In this document: in pieces, positions 1-10,988 of the stretch
Layout: each line of letters opens with the position of its first letter
How positions within the stretch are numbered: position 1 is the stretch's first letter
Origin: Brachionus manjavacas
Taxonomy: Eukaryota; Rotifera; Eurotatoria; Ploima; Brachionidae
Reading direction: 5' to 3'
Assembly: GCA_019054805.1 (NCBI GenBank)
Contig: JAHQIY010000028.1
Location: 186,001 to 250,000, forward strand
Length of the DNA stretch: 64,000 bases
Notes under the pieces: model-generated
The model's database searches: none
What the model was told of the DNA's origin: nothing
Seen by the model: only the letters and a program-made list of their open reading frames with translations
Translations under genes and position numbers: made by a program

Positions 1-693
1 ACAAATATTTTTGTGATCTCAGGTTTAAATCTTCATTCATTCTGTACACACTCATCTTTTTGAGAATTAAAAGCTGAAAATAAATAATCTTTTAAATAGT
101 GTTACCTGTCCATCAATTTCTTTGGAATAACCAGTGGATAAATTTTCAATTTTGAAATAAAAATCGCTCATGTAGATCAAATCATTGATGAAATCCCGAG
201 TGGTCAGCATCGACTGAACATAGACCACCAAACATAGTTTATCGCTCAGAGATTGAACCTTTGACAGAAATCCAAGCAGCGCCTTCTCGGATACTCCATT
301 AAGACAAGCCAAACTCAGGTCATCAATTATTAAAATAAAATCTTCATCCTTCTCTTGTACCACTGCCCTAACCTTATTGACCAAATCATCAAATATTTTT
401 ATTTGGTCACTATTTCCTTCAGCATATGCTTGACTAATTTTGGATAATAAATCATAATGGACTAGACTTCGCTCGCTCAAACTCGAGCTTAAAGAAGTCG
501 AGTTTCCCAGTTTAGCTTGAACACCTTTATAATGACCCAATGTTTGGCATAAAGTGACAAAGATGGTTTTTACATTTGATCTAATTGAGTGAGAGAGAAT
601 GTAGTGGATGAAAAAGGAACCATCAGTGGTGGAGTCTACCAAGTAAAACGAGCTTTTTTCTTTGTCGAACTCAATAACTGTATTGAAATCCAT
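1..693 (-). CDS. ELP6: Elongator complex protein 6 (5' two exons, runs off the window)
   Basis: ELP6 is a RecA-fold subunit without a working P-loop. It joins ELP4 and ELP5 in the ring that assists Elongator in wobble-uridine modification of tRNA. Exon 1 (693-106, 196 codons) starts at the first ATG and carries family-like stretches such as IIDDLSLACLNGVSEKALLGF and YFKIENLSTGYSKEIDGQ. The frame then hits a stop unless a 32-base GT-AG intron (105-74) is removed. Removal is in phase 0 and gives DGQLLILKK, which matches the usual ELP6 sequence after HGQ, then continues to position 1 (exon 2, 73-1). The last residues, including the expected C-terminal motif, lie outside the window. The gene stands alone, with no neighbour within 8 kb except transposon relics. 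Identification rests on recalled family motifs and is fairly sure. Confidence 0.8.
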
Positions 694-1329
694 TTTTTTT
701 TTAAATTAGTTTAATATAATTTTTATTCATTGTTGAATTTAATAAAGCAAATTTAACTTTTGTTTTAACCAGGCTTAGATTTAGACTAAAGTTATATTTT
801 ATTGCAAATATTTACCAAAATTATTAAAGTTTTTTGTTTTGTGAGGGCTTTTGGATAAAATTTAGTTAAGGCTTAGGAAAAGAGAATGTTTTTTACCTAG
901 CAAGTCTAGGCTTCTGAATTTGCTCTTACATTTTTTAAGGGAATAAATTCTAATTATCTACTTTTTTCATCTTTTTTTATTCAATTAAATAAGTGAAAAT
1001 TTTATAATATTAAAAAAGATTTAAGTAAATTAGCACACAAAAAATAATTTAATAATTTTTTTAATTTAGAATGTGTCAATTTTTTCACTTAATTTTTTTG
1101 TTCCTTTAAAACTTAAATAAAAGTTATATATTAATATTCAATACCTCTCATGATCTTTAGTCTTTAAGCCAGCAAAATGTCCAGTGTAGGTTGAAATTCA
1201 CATATGGTGGGTCAAAAAAACATAAACAAAGAGACAAATATTTTTTTGTAGTTTATTGAAACGTGAAAAAAACATATAGAAATAACTGCTAGAAAAACAT
1301 AAGTCAATTTTATTTATCAAAGTAAAAAA
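694..1329. other. Intergenic AT-rich DNA upstream of ELP6
   Basis: This stretch is very AT-rich with poly-A and poly-T runs. It should hold the ELP6 promoter and 5' leader. I see no clear TATA, Inr or repeat that I could mark. Confidence 0.4.
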
Positions 1330-1572
1330 GTGAATTATAAAACATAAATTTTTTAGTCGTAATTCATTTTCTTGATCACAAGAGGTAACCATAATGCAAA
1401 TAGGAAAGAATTTACGCTTAATATCTGTCGCACCAAACACTATAAGAGGAAATCCGTACTATACGACTTTTTAAGTACAGTCTGCATGGAAAGTTGAACC
1501 TATTTTGATGACACCAAGATGAAAGTGGGTCTCTTCACTGCCGTAGTTAATGTCTACACCAAAATAGAACAT
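1330..1572 (-). pseudogene. Mutator-like (MULE) transposase fragment
   Basis: Read on the minus strand from 1572, the conceptual product contains YGFPLIVFGATDIKRKFFPI, followed by IMVTS and a Gln/Glu-rich stretch. This resembles the MULE transposase core, where an Asp-Ala-Thr-Tyr-Lys segment leads into a Pro-Leu-Ile-Val-Phe-Gly-x-Thr-Asp motif with catalytic Asp. Two in-frame stops (near 1473 and 1464) break it, so it is dead. The stretch at 1652-1852 is also open on the same strand and lysine-rich; it could be upstream sequence of the same element, but I cannot confirm that. No terminal repeats were located. A related element could have mobilised the 11-bp-TSD element at 34319-34809. Confidence 0.5.
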
Positions 1573-1852
1573 TTGGAAAGTTCTGTAAGTCAATATCTAA
1601 TATTGCATGAACGCTAAGACTTTCGATACTGTTAACAGATGAAAAATAAACTTATGTTTTTATACCAGTTGAATCAACAACTAATTTTTTTTTCCCTAGT
1701 GAAAAAAACAATTTATGTTTTTTTAACTCTTTCAAAAAAAAATGTTTAACTTTATATTTTTTTTCCTGCTCTAATATAAAAATATAAAGTTTCATATTTA
1801 TGTGGGGTTTTTTAATTTTCACTTTTTTTATGTGAGTTAAATCCTCTACCAA

Positions 1853-3317
1853 AATGTCCTACCTCAAAAAAAAAGCTCTAGTGACTTTTAATTTGAGTGA
1901 CGTTTTTGAAGTATGATCTTGGTAAAATAGTTTGGGAATTAGAATTAATTACTGGATAGTAATGTCAAGAATCTGAATGAGTAAAAGGAAGTTAGAAGTA
2001 AATAAAAAATGTTAAATGACGAAATTTTCAAAAATTGAAAGAATCATTTTTATTTTTTAATTTGTGTTAAAGCTGCTTTTTTGAGATAAAGTTCTTTATT
2101 TTTATATATTTTGAGCCGGATACTTAATCTCAAAATATTTTTTTGTCGGGCTGAAAAAAATCCCAATGACCATATTAATTGAATTTCTATGACTACAACA
2201 AAACTCAATTAAATTTATTATGTTATCCATTGCTTTTAAATTTAATTAATTTTTTTTTTCATTCTATATTCACAAATACATTTTTGTTGGCAAGAGTTAT
2301 TTTTGACCTATTTGTAAGATTAATTCTATCGATTTTTGATGATTTTAAATAAAAAATATTTAAAATCAATTATAATTTACTCAAGTTAAGTTTAAAAAAA
2401 TATTAGTTGACTAATTACTTTAAGCGAATTTTAGAAAAATTTTTCAAAAGACTAATTATTAATTTTTCCATGCAAAAAGAATCAGTATCAATAGCAAAGA
2501 TTGACTTAAGTGTACCTATAAGAATCCTTGGTAAATCGGTGAGAATTCTTAGTATTCGAACTCCAAGTTTATTTTGATGGCTCTAAAAATTTAATTTTTT
2601 TAAATTCTAATTTTCGAACTCTTAATCAGAGACAAAAGTTGAGTCTTGACTTAATTTCATTTGAATTATCTATTTAAATCATCTTAAATTTTTTAAAAAA
2701 TTTGAATTACGTTTTAAATGTATTCCGAGACAAAAAAGAGTATGTGTTTATCTTCTATTAGATAATAATAAAGTGCGAAATTTTGATCAAATTATTTTTT
2801 TTAAAGTGAATAGTCACAATTTTAAATTAATTATGTTGGTAAAATATACTAAATAAATAAATCATGTTTGTCAGAATCAAATTTTACCGCTGGTAATTTT
2901 TAGCAACTTCGTAATTCTAGAAATATCAAACTTTTATTTAAGGGAAAATTTATTAAATTTGAAAAAATTAAATTACTCTTTTACTTTTTTATTAAGGCAG
3001 ATTATATTTTCTTCTATAAAATCAACTTATTTAGATTTAATAAAGATTATTGTGAGGTTTTATTTATTAAATTTCAATAGGTATTTTTTAAATAGCTAAA
3101 TCATCATCATAATATCCAAGAATTTCTCAGCAAACGAAAAATTTTTTATATTAAATTGATTCTATGAATAAGAGATTTAGTAATATAAGTATATAACGCA
3201 TTAAATTAATTTTTTCTTAAATTGTTTTTTTTTATTATTTCATCAATAATTATTAGTGTAGATATATATAATTATACTCAAAAGGATTTCTTCTTTTTTT
3301 CCCGAAACTTGAACTAT
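1853..3317. other. Featureless AT-rich DNA
   Basis: Low-complexity A/T sequence. I see no reading frame with family resemblance and no terminal repeats. Confidence 0.4.
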
Positions 3318-3522
3318 TTAAACATGTGCCACATGTAACAATCTTTTCCAATTTATGTCTTTTCAACTTTCATTTTTTTAGCTTATTTACTCTATTTTAA
3401 TTCTTTTTTTTTTATCTAATTTTATTAACTTTAATTTTATTTTTATTTTATTTTTTTATTTTATTTTTAACTTATTCTGAAGGAGCTTTAGCTCGGTACA
3501 GAAAACAAATAAATAAATAAAT
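3318..3522 (+). repeat. LINE-A 3' tail, near-complete reference copy
   Basis: The copy starts with the palindromic CATGTGCCACATGT, passes through a T-rich middle and ends with GAAGGAGCTTTAGCTCGG followed by GTACAGAAAACAAATAAATAAA. The same order recurs in inverse orientation at 41841-42051. The GAGCT-TT-AGCTC core is self-complementary. The unit matches sequence downstream of LINE-A reverse-transcriptase coding ends (38.4, 57.3 and 58.2 kb), so it is read as a severely 5'-truncated LINE copy or a SINE sharing that tail. Confidence 0.65.
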
Positions 3523-5486
3523 AATAAGGAAATTTCTATCAGAACTTTAATCCAGATTGATTCTAAGGATGTTCCCTAGTTTACCAGAAGAATTCATTTA
3601 TTTAATATTAAAATATTATTATTAATAAAGCCTCAAAGGAAGTTCAAGAAAAAATTTAAAAAAAATACAAAAATAATTTAGTACAAATAATGTGTCAAAT
3701 CGATGTTGGTAATTTTTTTAGTTTTTCAGTGGCACCAAATTTTTCCCACTGTTTTGAAAAGAGGTTTGAATACTTGAAAATTTTAATTTTGTGATATTGT
3801 TACAATGTTGATTTGATCATTAGAATTTCCGATATTTTGCGTTCAAATTTTTAAGTTTTTTATAGATTTTGGGTTATTAATTTTTATACAACTGTTAATA
3901 GATTAAATGGGATTATTCAAGCTATTGTTATTTACAATTAAAACCACCAGATTAAACACTGCTTCTTCTTTTTCAAGACTTTTAAAATTTTATCACTATT
4001 TAAGTGAAAAATTATAAAATCTCTACCGGAGTGAATTTTTAACTTGAGTTAATTACGAAAATAACTTAATTATAAGTTTTTCTTGTTTAATTTATTAAAA
4101 ATTAATTTAAGGTTCGTGCAAGTAGCTTTCGCATTCGTTTGAACCAAATTTTAGTACAAGATTAATCTAATAAAAAAAATAAATCAGTAAAAAAGTTAAG
4201 TTATAGAGTTATTTAAAATTATAATGAATTAATTGATTAAATGAAGTAAAAATTTAAATTAATTTTTTTCTTGTTAATTCAAGTTTTTTTTTAAAACCAA
4301 CTCATTTTTTGAAGAAAAATGTGCTTTGTGTTATGTTTTTTGGACTTCAATTAAATAAAATGTTATAAGATTGAAAAAGATATCAAAAAGATAGTGAATT
4401 AAAAATTTTTTGCATAAAAAATAACCTTTGAAATTTGGAAAATATTGTTTTTTTTATTGTCATTTTAATTAATTTGTGGTCATCTTTTAAAAAATAGGTT
4501 TTTTTTTAATTTTTGCGAATTTTTTTTTCCGTTTTCTTAATAAAATTGGGGTAAAAATTTGATAATTTGGGGTATTTTATTAAAAATTTGAAATGTTTAA
4601 TCTAAATTTCTCGATAAAAAACTAAATGATTACATCAGAATAAAAAGAATAATAATTTAACTAGACACTAGTGAACTTGAGAGTAAAAGTAAAAAGTTAG
4701 GTTTTTTTGTTTTATTGATTAATTGTTCCTTTGAAATTTTCATTTAGTTATGTACTTCTTGTTTAAAACAGGTGTATTCGTGAGATAGTCATCTAATACT
4801 TCTAAAAGCTGCTGGTGACTCACTTGAAATTTATCTAGTTGATGTTTAGATCTAGTTGATACCATGTCAATATTTAGATTTATTTATTTATTTTTAGAGT
4901 TTTCTAAATGTCCTCTTGATTTTTTATTTTTTTTTTTCAGAAGGCCTTAATTAAGGAGTCCAAAAGACTCTTATCTAAATAAATTAAATGAAAAAAATCT
5001 CTAATTTTTTTTATTTTCGCTAGTGTGAAATCAAACACTTTATTATTTGATTTTATATTTAAATTTTTAAATTGAATTCACATCGCAATAATTGGCGCTA
5101 ATTAAATAAATAAATAAATAAAAATATTTCCCAATTTGACAAAGATTATATCTATTATTTTTTTTAATTAATTTTCAAGGTTAATCAACAAGCTAGTGCC
5201 CTGTCCATAAAAGACCGATTAACACTTCGTTTATTCAAAATAAAATTTAAATTTAATACATTTTTAATAAAAAGAATAAAATTAAGATTTAGTTTAATTG
5301 TGTATAAAAAAAATTAGTCGAAAAATTTAAACATATTAATGCTTAGATTTAAATGTTTATATTTTTTTACAAAATCTGTAAAAATTAAGTTAATATTACT
5401 AAATATTGAAAGCTTAAATGTAGGAAACATTGATCTCTTGATAACAAAGCTATTAATTGATGTATTTTTTACTGATGTTGATAGAT
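3523..5486. other. Featureless AT-rich DNA
   Basis: Only A/T-rich sequence with short homopolymers. No gene or repeat was recognised. Confidence 0.4.
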
Positions 5487-6260
5487 ACCGTATTTTCTCA
5501 CTTAATGTCCCCTGAAAACTAAAGAAAACACATTTTAATATCCTATGGGGTATTTTATGAAACTCAATTTTTTTTAGTTTCTAATTTCCTTGGGACATGT
5601 TAAGGATATTATTTGAAACAATAATTATATTTACATTATTTTGTAAACATGAATTTTTTTATAAAAATAAACTATCTGTTAAATTAGTTTCGAGTTATCT
5701 TCAAGGAAATTAAGTCTCTTGGGCATTTTAATGGTAAACTTGTTGAAACTGTTTGAAAAATTTTTAGTTAGTTGAAATGTCACTCAAGTTAAAAGATAAA
5801 AGCCAAAAAATTTTACAGAAGCAGGAGTAATTTTATACAATATTTTTTAAAAATAAATTCTTTTAATTTAGAATTTTATTTGAGATAAAAAAAAATTTAA
5901 TTATTTTTTCAATAAGGTAATATTTAGTCAGCTAGAAATAGCGATCTTACATTTGATCTCAATTTTGAGACTTATTCAAAAACCTATCCATTTCGAAAGA
6001 ATCTGTATTTAAGCAAAATTAAAAATAACAGTCACTAAGAAAATTGACAGTTTCAAAGTGGTTGAAAAAAGTTTTTGATAATAATTCTTTTAAAAATCGC
6101 ATTATAAATTTACCATGTTTCAAATAATATTCTATTAAGTTTCATAATATCCCATGGTAATTATGTTTGCAAAAAATCAAAAATTTCGCAAAATTTCTCA
6201 GGGAAATTAAAAGGTGTTTCATTTAATTGCCCATAGGACACTAAGTGAGGAAATACAGGA
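5487..6260. mobile_element. Non-autonomous TIR element, CGTATTTTCTCRC family, copy 1
   Basis: The left end reads CCGTATTTTCTCACTTAATG and the right end, reverse-complemented, reads CTGTATTTCCTCACTTAGTG. They form imperfect inverted repeats of about 22 bp. Inside are further pieces of the form ATCCCATGGTAATTATG in both orientations. No transposase frame is visible. The same terminal sequence bounds the element at 7080-8530. Superfamily not assigned. Confidence 0.5.
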
Positions 6261-6352
6261 GAAGAGTCTTTTTGTACTGAACATTCTTTTGTTAACAATT
6301 AAAGAAATACTACAAGCAAGTTTTGAAAAATTGAAATAAAGCCAAAACGCCT

Positions 6353-6370
6353 CTCTCTCTCTCTCTCCTT
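6353..6370. repeat. (CT)n microsatellite
   Basis: A run of CT dinucleotides within AT-rich DNA. Confidence 0.8.
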
Positions 6371-6689
6371 CTCTTTTTTCGTATTTTATTTTATTCTATC
6401 TATTTAAATTAATAACATATTACATATTTTGATTTTAATTAAAAAACTTTATTTCTTCAAATAAACGAGTGTGTCAACCATGTTCGCCTGAAAGACTAAG
6501 ACACATTCAAACAGAAAAAAATTAATTTCAAAAATTTTTTTTTTTTAAATTGTTTATTTATTATTTAAATAGTTCGTATATTGAAAGAAAGTGAAACCGA
6601 TATATAGTATTACAAAGTTGGGTTCACAATATTTAAAAACATACAGATAGATATGGTAATATTAAGAAAGGTAAACTTCTGGAAAATTG

Positions 6690-6900
6690 AAATATTTGGC
6701 TTTTGCAGGTCACTCTCACGTGGAAGTTCATGGACAAAAATCGATAAGGGATACTTTTTTTCAGGATCTAGATAAAAAGATAGATAATTTTAGAGAGATG
6801 ATCTCTCATGGTTGTTCCGAAGCGAGGCCTCATACAACCTACATTTTTTTTTGGTTCAAAGAGGAAAAGGAAAGAGAGAAAATTTGGAAAAAAAAAATTA
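6690..6900 (+). pseudogene. Unrecognised coding-like fragment
   Basis: A pyrimidine tract ending in TTTTGCAG (to 6709) leads into a frame reading GHSHVEVHGQKSIRDTFFQD then LDKKIDNFREMISHGCSEAR. Its composition looks protein-like rather than AT-driven. The frame then decays into Lys/Phe-rich translation of A/T runs. It may be one exon of a host gene or a transposon remnant. I recognise no family and see no partner exon. Confidence 0.25.
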
Positions 6901-7552
6901 AAATAAAATTAATTCAAAATAAATGGGTATTATATGAGCACGGAAAAAAATTTTTTTTATTTTTTTGAGTTTTGTCTTTTATTTTTTTTCATTATTTTAT
7001 ATTCTGTAGTGTGAATTAGCTTGGTTATGATATTAAAGGATAAAACTAGAAAAATTATGGTATTTACAGTTTGTACTATCGTATTTTCTCGCGTAATATC
7101 CCTCTGGGAAATTATATGAAACTAAGCAATAAACTAAGCAATTTTGCAATAATAATAACCCCTGTAGATTATATGAAACATTAAGTGACATTAAGTGAAA
7201 CAAGATAATTTTACTCTGAAATTTTGAACAACATTGAACTTTATGTTTAGGCATGATTGAAGCTCAGTCATTTGGATTCAGTTAATCTTTTTAAATTAAT
7301 CTCTTATAAAAGAATTTTATTTCTTTAGTCCCATATAAACAGCTTCATTTTTTATGCGTCATTAATATTAATTTGGTTGACTCCTCGGACTCTGTTGAGA
7401 CCTTTATTCGGGCTCAGAAAGTTATTCTGATAATGAATAATCATTTTTATTGTGCTGTTTTAACTTGTCTTTAAATATTTTCGTGATTTTAAAATATCGT
7501 TTTTTAATTTTAATTTTAAAAGTTAAGTCCATTTAATAATAATATTAATAAT

Positions 7553-8010
7553 AAGCTACAGCAGGAGACCTGTGGAGCGAGACTAGATGTAGTTTCGCTA
7601 TGGAAGCTATCTTTCTCAGATAAAAAAAAAAAAAAATTTCATTAAATAGTCAAGTTCATTCATAGACTAAACTAGATTATTTATAATTCATTCATTTTTA
7701 ATTTGCGATTTATTTATTTGTTTTTGTTTGTTCTTTTCATTTTTTTTTTATTTCTCGTCGGACGAACCTCCATCCAACACTTCAAAATTTCAACATCTTG
7801 ATCAAATTCAAGGGAAGACATTCAGGACTCAAAGGTAACCCAGTTATTTTAGTGTTTCTTTATTTCTTTCTATTTCTCTCCAGGCGTCTGTCTAATTGGC
7901 GTTTAAAGCTGTTTAAGGACTCCGCGTTAATAATTTCAGGGGGGTAACTCATTCCAATTCTTGACAACTCTATTAGTCAAGAAATTTTCACAATTTTAAT
8001 TTCTTTATAA
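7553..8010 (-). mobile_element. LINE-B (CR1-like) 3' end fragment
   Basis: On the minus strand the sequence reads NRVVKNWNELPP and, after a one-base slip in a C run near 7940, EIINAESLNSFKRQLDRRLE. This is the typical C-terminus of CR1/jockey-type reverse transcriptase ORFs. Downstream is a 3' UTR with GAAACTACATCTAGTCTCGC, ending in an ATT-rich tail near 7540. It lies inside the TIR element at 7080-8530, so it inserted later or was captured. Confidence 0.6.
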
Positions 8011-8329
8011 TTAATGTAAAACTTTTTGTAAATAAAAAATTTTCAAATTTTCAAACCCTTTTTTATCTACCTCAAGTCATACCTCAAGGGAAAATCCATC
8101 GGTGAACTGGTTGTCCTCCAAAGTTTGATTTGTTACTCTGCCTTCTGGATCGAAGAAAAAAATAAAAAAAAAAATTTTGAATAATATTAAACCAAACTAG
8201 TTTAATTAACATTTTTCACAATAATTATTTGGCATGATTTCAAATATTTGTCTTTAATCTCTTTAAAATTGTTTATCTCATTTATTAATATTTTTCAACA
8301 TCGTCTTAAAGGCGTTCACTGAAATAAAT

Positions 8330-8358
8330 AATAATAGTAATAATAATAATAATAATTA
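8330..8358. repeat. (TAA)n microsatellite
   Basis: Repeated AAT/TAA triplets, similar to the tails of LINE copies in this window. Confidence 0.6.
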
Positions 8359-8544
8359 AATAATTAAGAATATAATTTTTTAATAATAAGTTAATAAAAA
8401 AAAAATCCGTTTCATCTAATGTGCGAGGGTTATTAGAGTTCTTAAAAAGCAATAATTTCATATAATTACCCATGGGCTTTAAAGCCATGTCCTGCTTAAT
8501 ATCCCAAGGATATTACGCGAGAAAATACGGTGCTTATCTAAGGC

Positions 8545-8648
8545 ATCTGAAGAGTGGCTATTAGAGTTGGCTTAGCAACTCCTTTACAAAGCCTACGCTT
8601 ATTTGAGCAGCGATGTTGTAATTATTATTATTATTATTATTATTAAGT
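8545..8648 (+). repeat. LINE 3' tail with (ATT)n end
   Basis: The sequence GCAGCGATGTTGTAATTATT runs into an ATT microsatellite, like the GTTGTAACTTATATTATT end of the LINE-B copy at 58.98 kb. It abuts the LINE-A copy of opposite orientation at 8655, so two LINE tails lie tail to tail and share the triplet repeat. Confidence 0.45.
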
Positions 8649-8654
8649 AAATCT

Positions 8655-9212
8655 GTTCGAGCGTAAGCTCCTTCAGAAAGATTTTAGTATGTTAGTTGAT
8701 TTTTAATTATGTTTTCATTTGTATTTAATTTAATATGAATAATAAAATAATGAAAATGTTTATGATCTAAAGTTTAATATAGATTATATGTACGGGTTAG
8801 AAGAAACTGAATTAAAGATTCATGGAAAGTAATTTTGAATGACTAGATAGCAGTTACATAATGGAATTGGTCTTTCAATCATACGTGATTCAAAAACCAA
8901 CTTGTACTCACTTACCAGCCTTACTATTAACGAAACAGATTTGTCCAGACCTTGTTGTATATATTTCTCATTTAAATCAAAAAGACGATTGTCAACACGA
9001 TGTAACTTTAGCTTTTCTAGAGCCAGGTGGTGAAGTATTTGGGAGGATGTTTCGTAGTGGAGTTTTAGAATGCTGCGAGTAGCTGTATTCTGGACTGCTT
9101 GTATCCTTCTTATGCTAGAATCTGATAAAAGATTTAACAATGGAAAAAAGTAGTCCAGAATAGAGCCAATTAGAGATAAAATAGGTGGACTTTTTTTTGT
9201 AAAATGAGACAA
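8655..9212 (-). mobile_element. LINE-A non-LTR retrotransposon, C-terminal coding end plus tail
   Basis: The minus frame 9212-8820 reads SLIGSILDYFFPLLNLLSD, SIRRIQAVQNTATRSILKL and ends with FESRMIERPIPLCNC. These match the other LINE-A copies (SLVGSILDYYFPCLNSFS at 39.0 kb; FESRFIENPTTWCNCFPTIL at 57.6 kb) and the post-RT region of jockey/CR1-like elements. The tail GAAGGAGCTTACGCTCG and an AT-rich end follow to 8655. It is 5'-truncated and lacks the catalytic YxDD region. Confidence 0.65.
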
Positions 9213-9462
9213 GATCTATTAGTAGGGAATTTCAAAAAAAAAAAAAAACTCAATTAGAATGCACATGTGTTAGCATAATATATGCATTAGTTAAGTAGGT
9301 GATAGAGTCGGACCGGCCGGGTCACTAATCGAGCCGGTTACTAGGCTACAAATAGTTGTCTAGTTAGAACTGTCATGTAGTATGCTAATGTTGGCGTGCA
9401 CAAGTGCACTCTTGTGTTGCTCATAATTCAGTTCACACGAACAAACGGCAGCGAGCAACAAA
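9213..9462. promoter_or_regulatory. Probable LIS1 promoter region
   Basis: GC content rises locally. GGACCGGCCGGGTCACTAAT near 9309 is unlike the surrounding DNA, and its GACCCGGCCG complement recurs 3' of the gene at 11309. No TATA box can be assigned with confidence. Naming this a promoter is inference from its position. Confidence 0.3.
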
Positions 9463-9685
9463 GAGAGAGAGAGAGAGAGAGAGAAAAAAAGAAAAAAAAA
9501 AGAAAAAAAAAAGAAAAAAGAATAAATGCACATAGCTTCTATTTTAGAAAAAAAAAAAAAGTCAAACATAAATTGTCATCTGTCTAACGAGTTATCTGTG
9601 TATTTAGATCGGCGTCTAACCCCAAGCAAACACAAGCAACATAGTCCACCAACGGCGCTAGTCTCTAACACACACACACACACAA
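9463..9685 (+). repeat. (GA)n, A-rich and (CA)n tracts in the LIS1 leader
   Basis: A GAGAGAGAGA tract at 9463-9483 is followed by an A/G-rich block and, directly before the start codon, by an ACACAC run at 9670-9684. These probably lie in the promoter or 5' UTR. Confidence 0.6.
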
Positions 9686-9686
9686 C

Positions 9687-10988
9687 ATGATGATATCACA
9701 GCGTCACAAAGACGAGCTGAACCGGGCCATTGCCGAGTACCTGTCGACGCACAACTACCGTCAAACGCTGGACTCGTTCCTGCAGGAAAGCGAGATATCG
9801 GCCGAGGAGCTGGCGGCCGGCGCCGACAAGCGCAACGCGGGCGTCCTCGAAAAAAAGTGGACCACAGTGGTCCGGCTGCAGAAGAAAATCGCCGAGCTCG
9901 AACAAACAGTGAAGAAACGGGACGAAGAGCTGGAGCTGCTGCGGCAGGGCGGCGGCATCGGCGGCCGCAACATGAGCGGCGTCGACAAGCGCTCCCCGCT
10001 CGACTGGATACCGCGACCGCCCGAAAAATTCACGCTCACCGGCCACCGGTCCACGGTCACCCGGTGCCTCTTCCACCCCATCTACAGCGTGCTCGCCTCG
10101 TGCTCCGAGGACGCCACCATCAAAATCTGGGACTACGAGTCGGGCAACTTCGAGCGCACCCTCAAGGGCCACACGGACGTGGTGCAGGACGCCGCGTTCG
10201 ACCCGAGCGGCAAGCTGCTCTGCTCGTGCTCGGCCGACATGTCGCTGCGGCTCTGGGACTTCGACGAAACGTACGCGTGCATCAAGACCCTGCACGGCCA
10301 CGACCACAACGTGTCCTCGGTGTGCTTCACGCCGTCCGGCGACCACGTGGTGTCGGCGAGCCGCGACCGCACCATCCGCATTTGGGAAGTGAGCACCGGG
10401 TATTGCGTGCGCACGCTCAGCGGCCACCGCGACTGGGTGAGGCAAGTGCGCGTGCACCACGACGGCTCGCACATGGCCTCGTGCTCCAACGACCAGAGCG
10501 TGCTCGTGTGGCACATATCGACGTCCATGCTGGCCACCAATTCCAATCTGGAGTGCAAGTACTTCGAGCTGAGGGCGCACGAGCACGTGGTCGAGTGTGT
10601 GTCGTGGGCGGGCGAGGCGAGCGCGGCCGCGGTCCAGGAGGGCGCCGGCCTGGCCGGCGAGGCGAAGCGCAGCGCCGGCCCCTACCTCTGCTCGGGCTCG
10701 CGCGACAAGACCATCAAAGTGTGGGACGTGAGCACGCTCCAGTGCCTCATGAGCCTCGTCGGCCACAACAACTGGGTGCGCGCGTGCGTCTTTCACCCGG
10801 GCGGCCGCTTCCTGCTGTCGGTCAGCGACGACAAGAGCCTGCGCGTCTGGGACCTCAGGACCAAGCGCAACCACAAGACCCTCGAGGCGCACACTCACTT
10901 TGTCACCTCCGTCGACATGCACCGCATGGCGCCCTTCGTCTGCACCGCCAGTGTCGACCAGACAATCAAGCTGTGGGAATGCCGATAG
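9687..10988 (+). CDS. PAFAH1B1: LIS1 / platelet-activating factor acetylhydrolase IB subunit beta
   Basis: LIS1 is a conserved regulator of cytoplasmic dynein acting in nuclear migration, spindle positioning and transport. The 433-residue frame matches the family along its whole length. It has a LisH dimerisation motif (about 7-39), a coiled coil (about 52-85), the [20 protein letters not shown] entry into the propeller, and seven WD40 repeats ending in IWDY, LWDF, IWEV, VWHI, VWDV, VWDL and LWEC. The usual loop between blades five and six is present and Ala/Gly-rich. The start is the first of two adjacent ATGs, aligned with the family N-terminus. There is no intron in the coding sequence, although animal orthologues are normally multi-exon. 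Codon third positions are overwhelmingly G or C in an AT-rich setting. It may be a retrogene, or a highly biased expressed gene. Function is highly confident; origin is open. Confidence 0.96.
   Translation: MMISQRHKDELNRAIAEYLSTHNYRQTLDSFLQESEISAEELAAGADKRNAGVLEKKWTTVVRLQKKIAELEQTVKKRDEELELLRQGGGIGGRNMSGVDKRSPLDWIPRPPEKFTLTGHRSTVTRCLFHPIYSVLASCSEDATIKIWDYESGNFERTLKGHTDVVQDAAFDPSGKLLCSCSADMSLRLWDFDETYACIKTLHGHDHNVSSVCFTPSGDHVVSASRDRTIRIWEVSTGYCVRTLSGHRDWVRQVRVHHDGSHMASCSNDQSVLVWHISTSMLATNSNLECKYFELRAHEHVVECVSWAGEASAAAVQEGAGLAGEAKRSAGPYLCSGSRDKTIKVWDVSTLQCLMSLVGHNNWVRACVFHPGGRFLLSVSDDKSLRVWDLRTKRNHKTLEAHTHFVTSVDMHRMAPFVCTASVDQTIKLWECR

Larger units (their letters stand above)
7080..8530. mobile_element. 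Non-autonomous TIR element, CGTATTTTCTCGCG family, copy 2
   Basis: The ends are inverted copies of CGTATTTTCTCGCGTAATAT, followed on both sides by a GGGA...AATTATATGAAA stretch. The unit is about 1.45 kb and includes an internal LINE-B tail (7553-8010). No transposase frame is seen. A clear target-site duplication was not found. Confidence 0.5.

Noticed and set aside
3360..3480. Possible Helitron end because of the GAGCT/AGCTC hairpin
   Set aside because: There is no CTRR terminus after the hairpin; the unit ends in (AAAT)n and matches LINE coding ends elsewhere.
6353..6370. CT microsatellite as a CRISPR-like or regulatory array
   Set aside because: A simple dinucleotide run with no spacers. 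No CRISPR array is expected in an animal genome.
9360..9587. Small frames over the GA/A-rich tract before LIS1
   Set aside because: Translations are Arg-Glu and Lys repeats or Leu-Ser repeats produced by the microsatellite itself.
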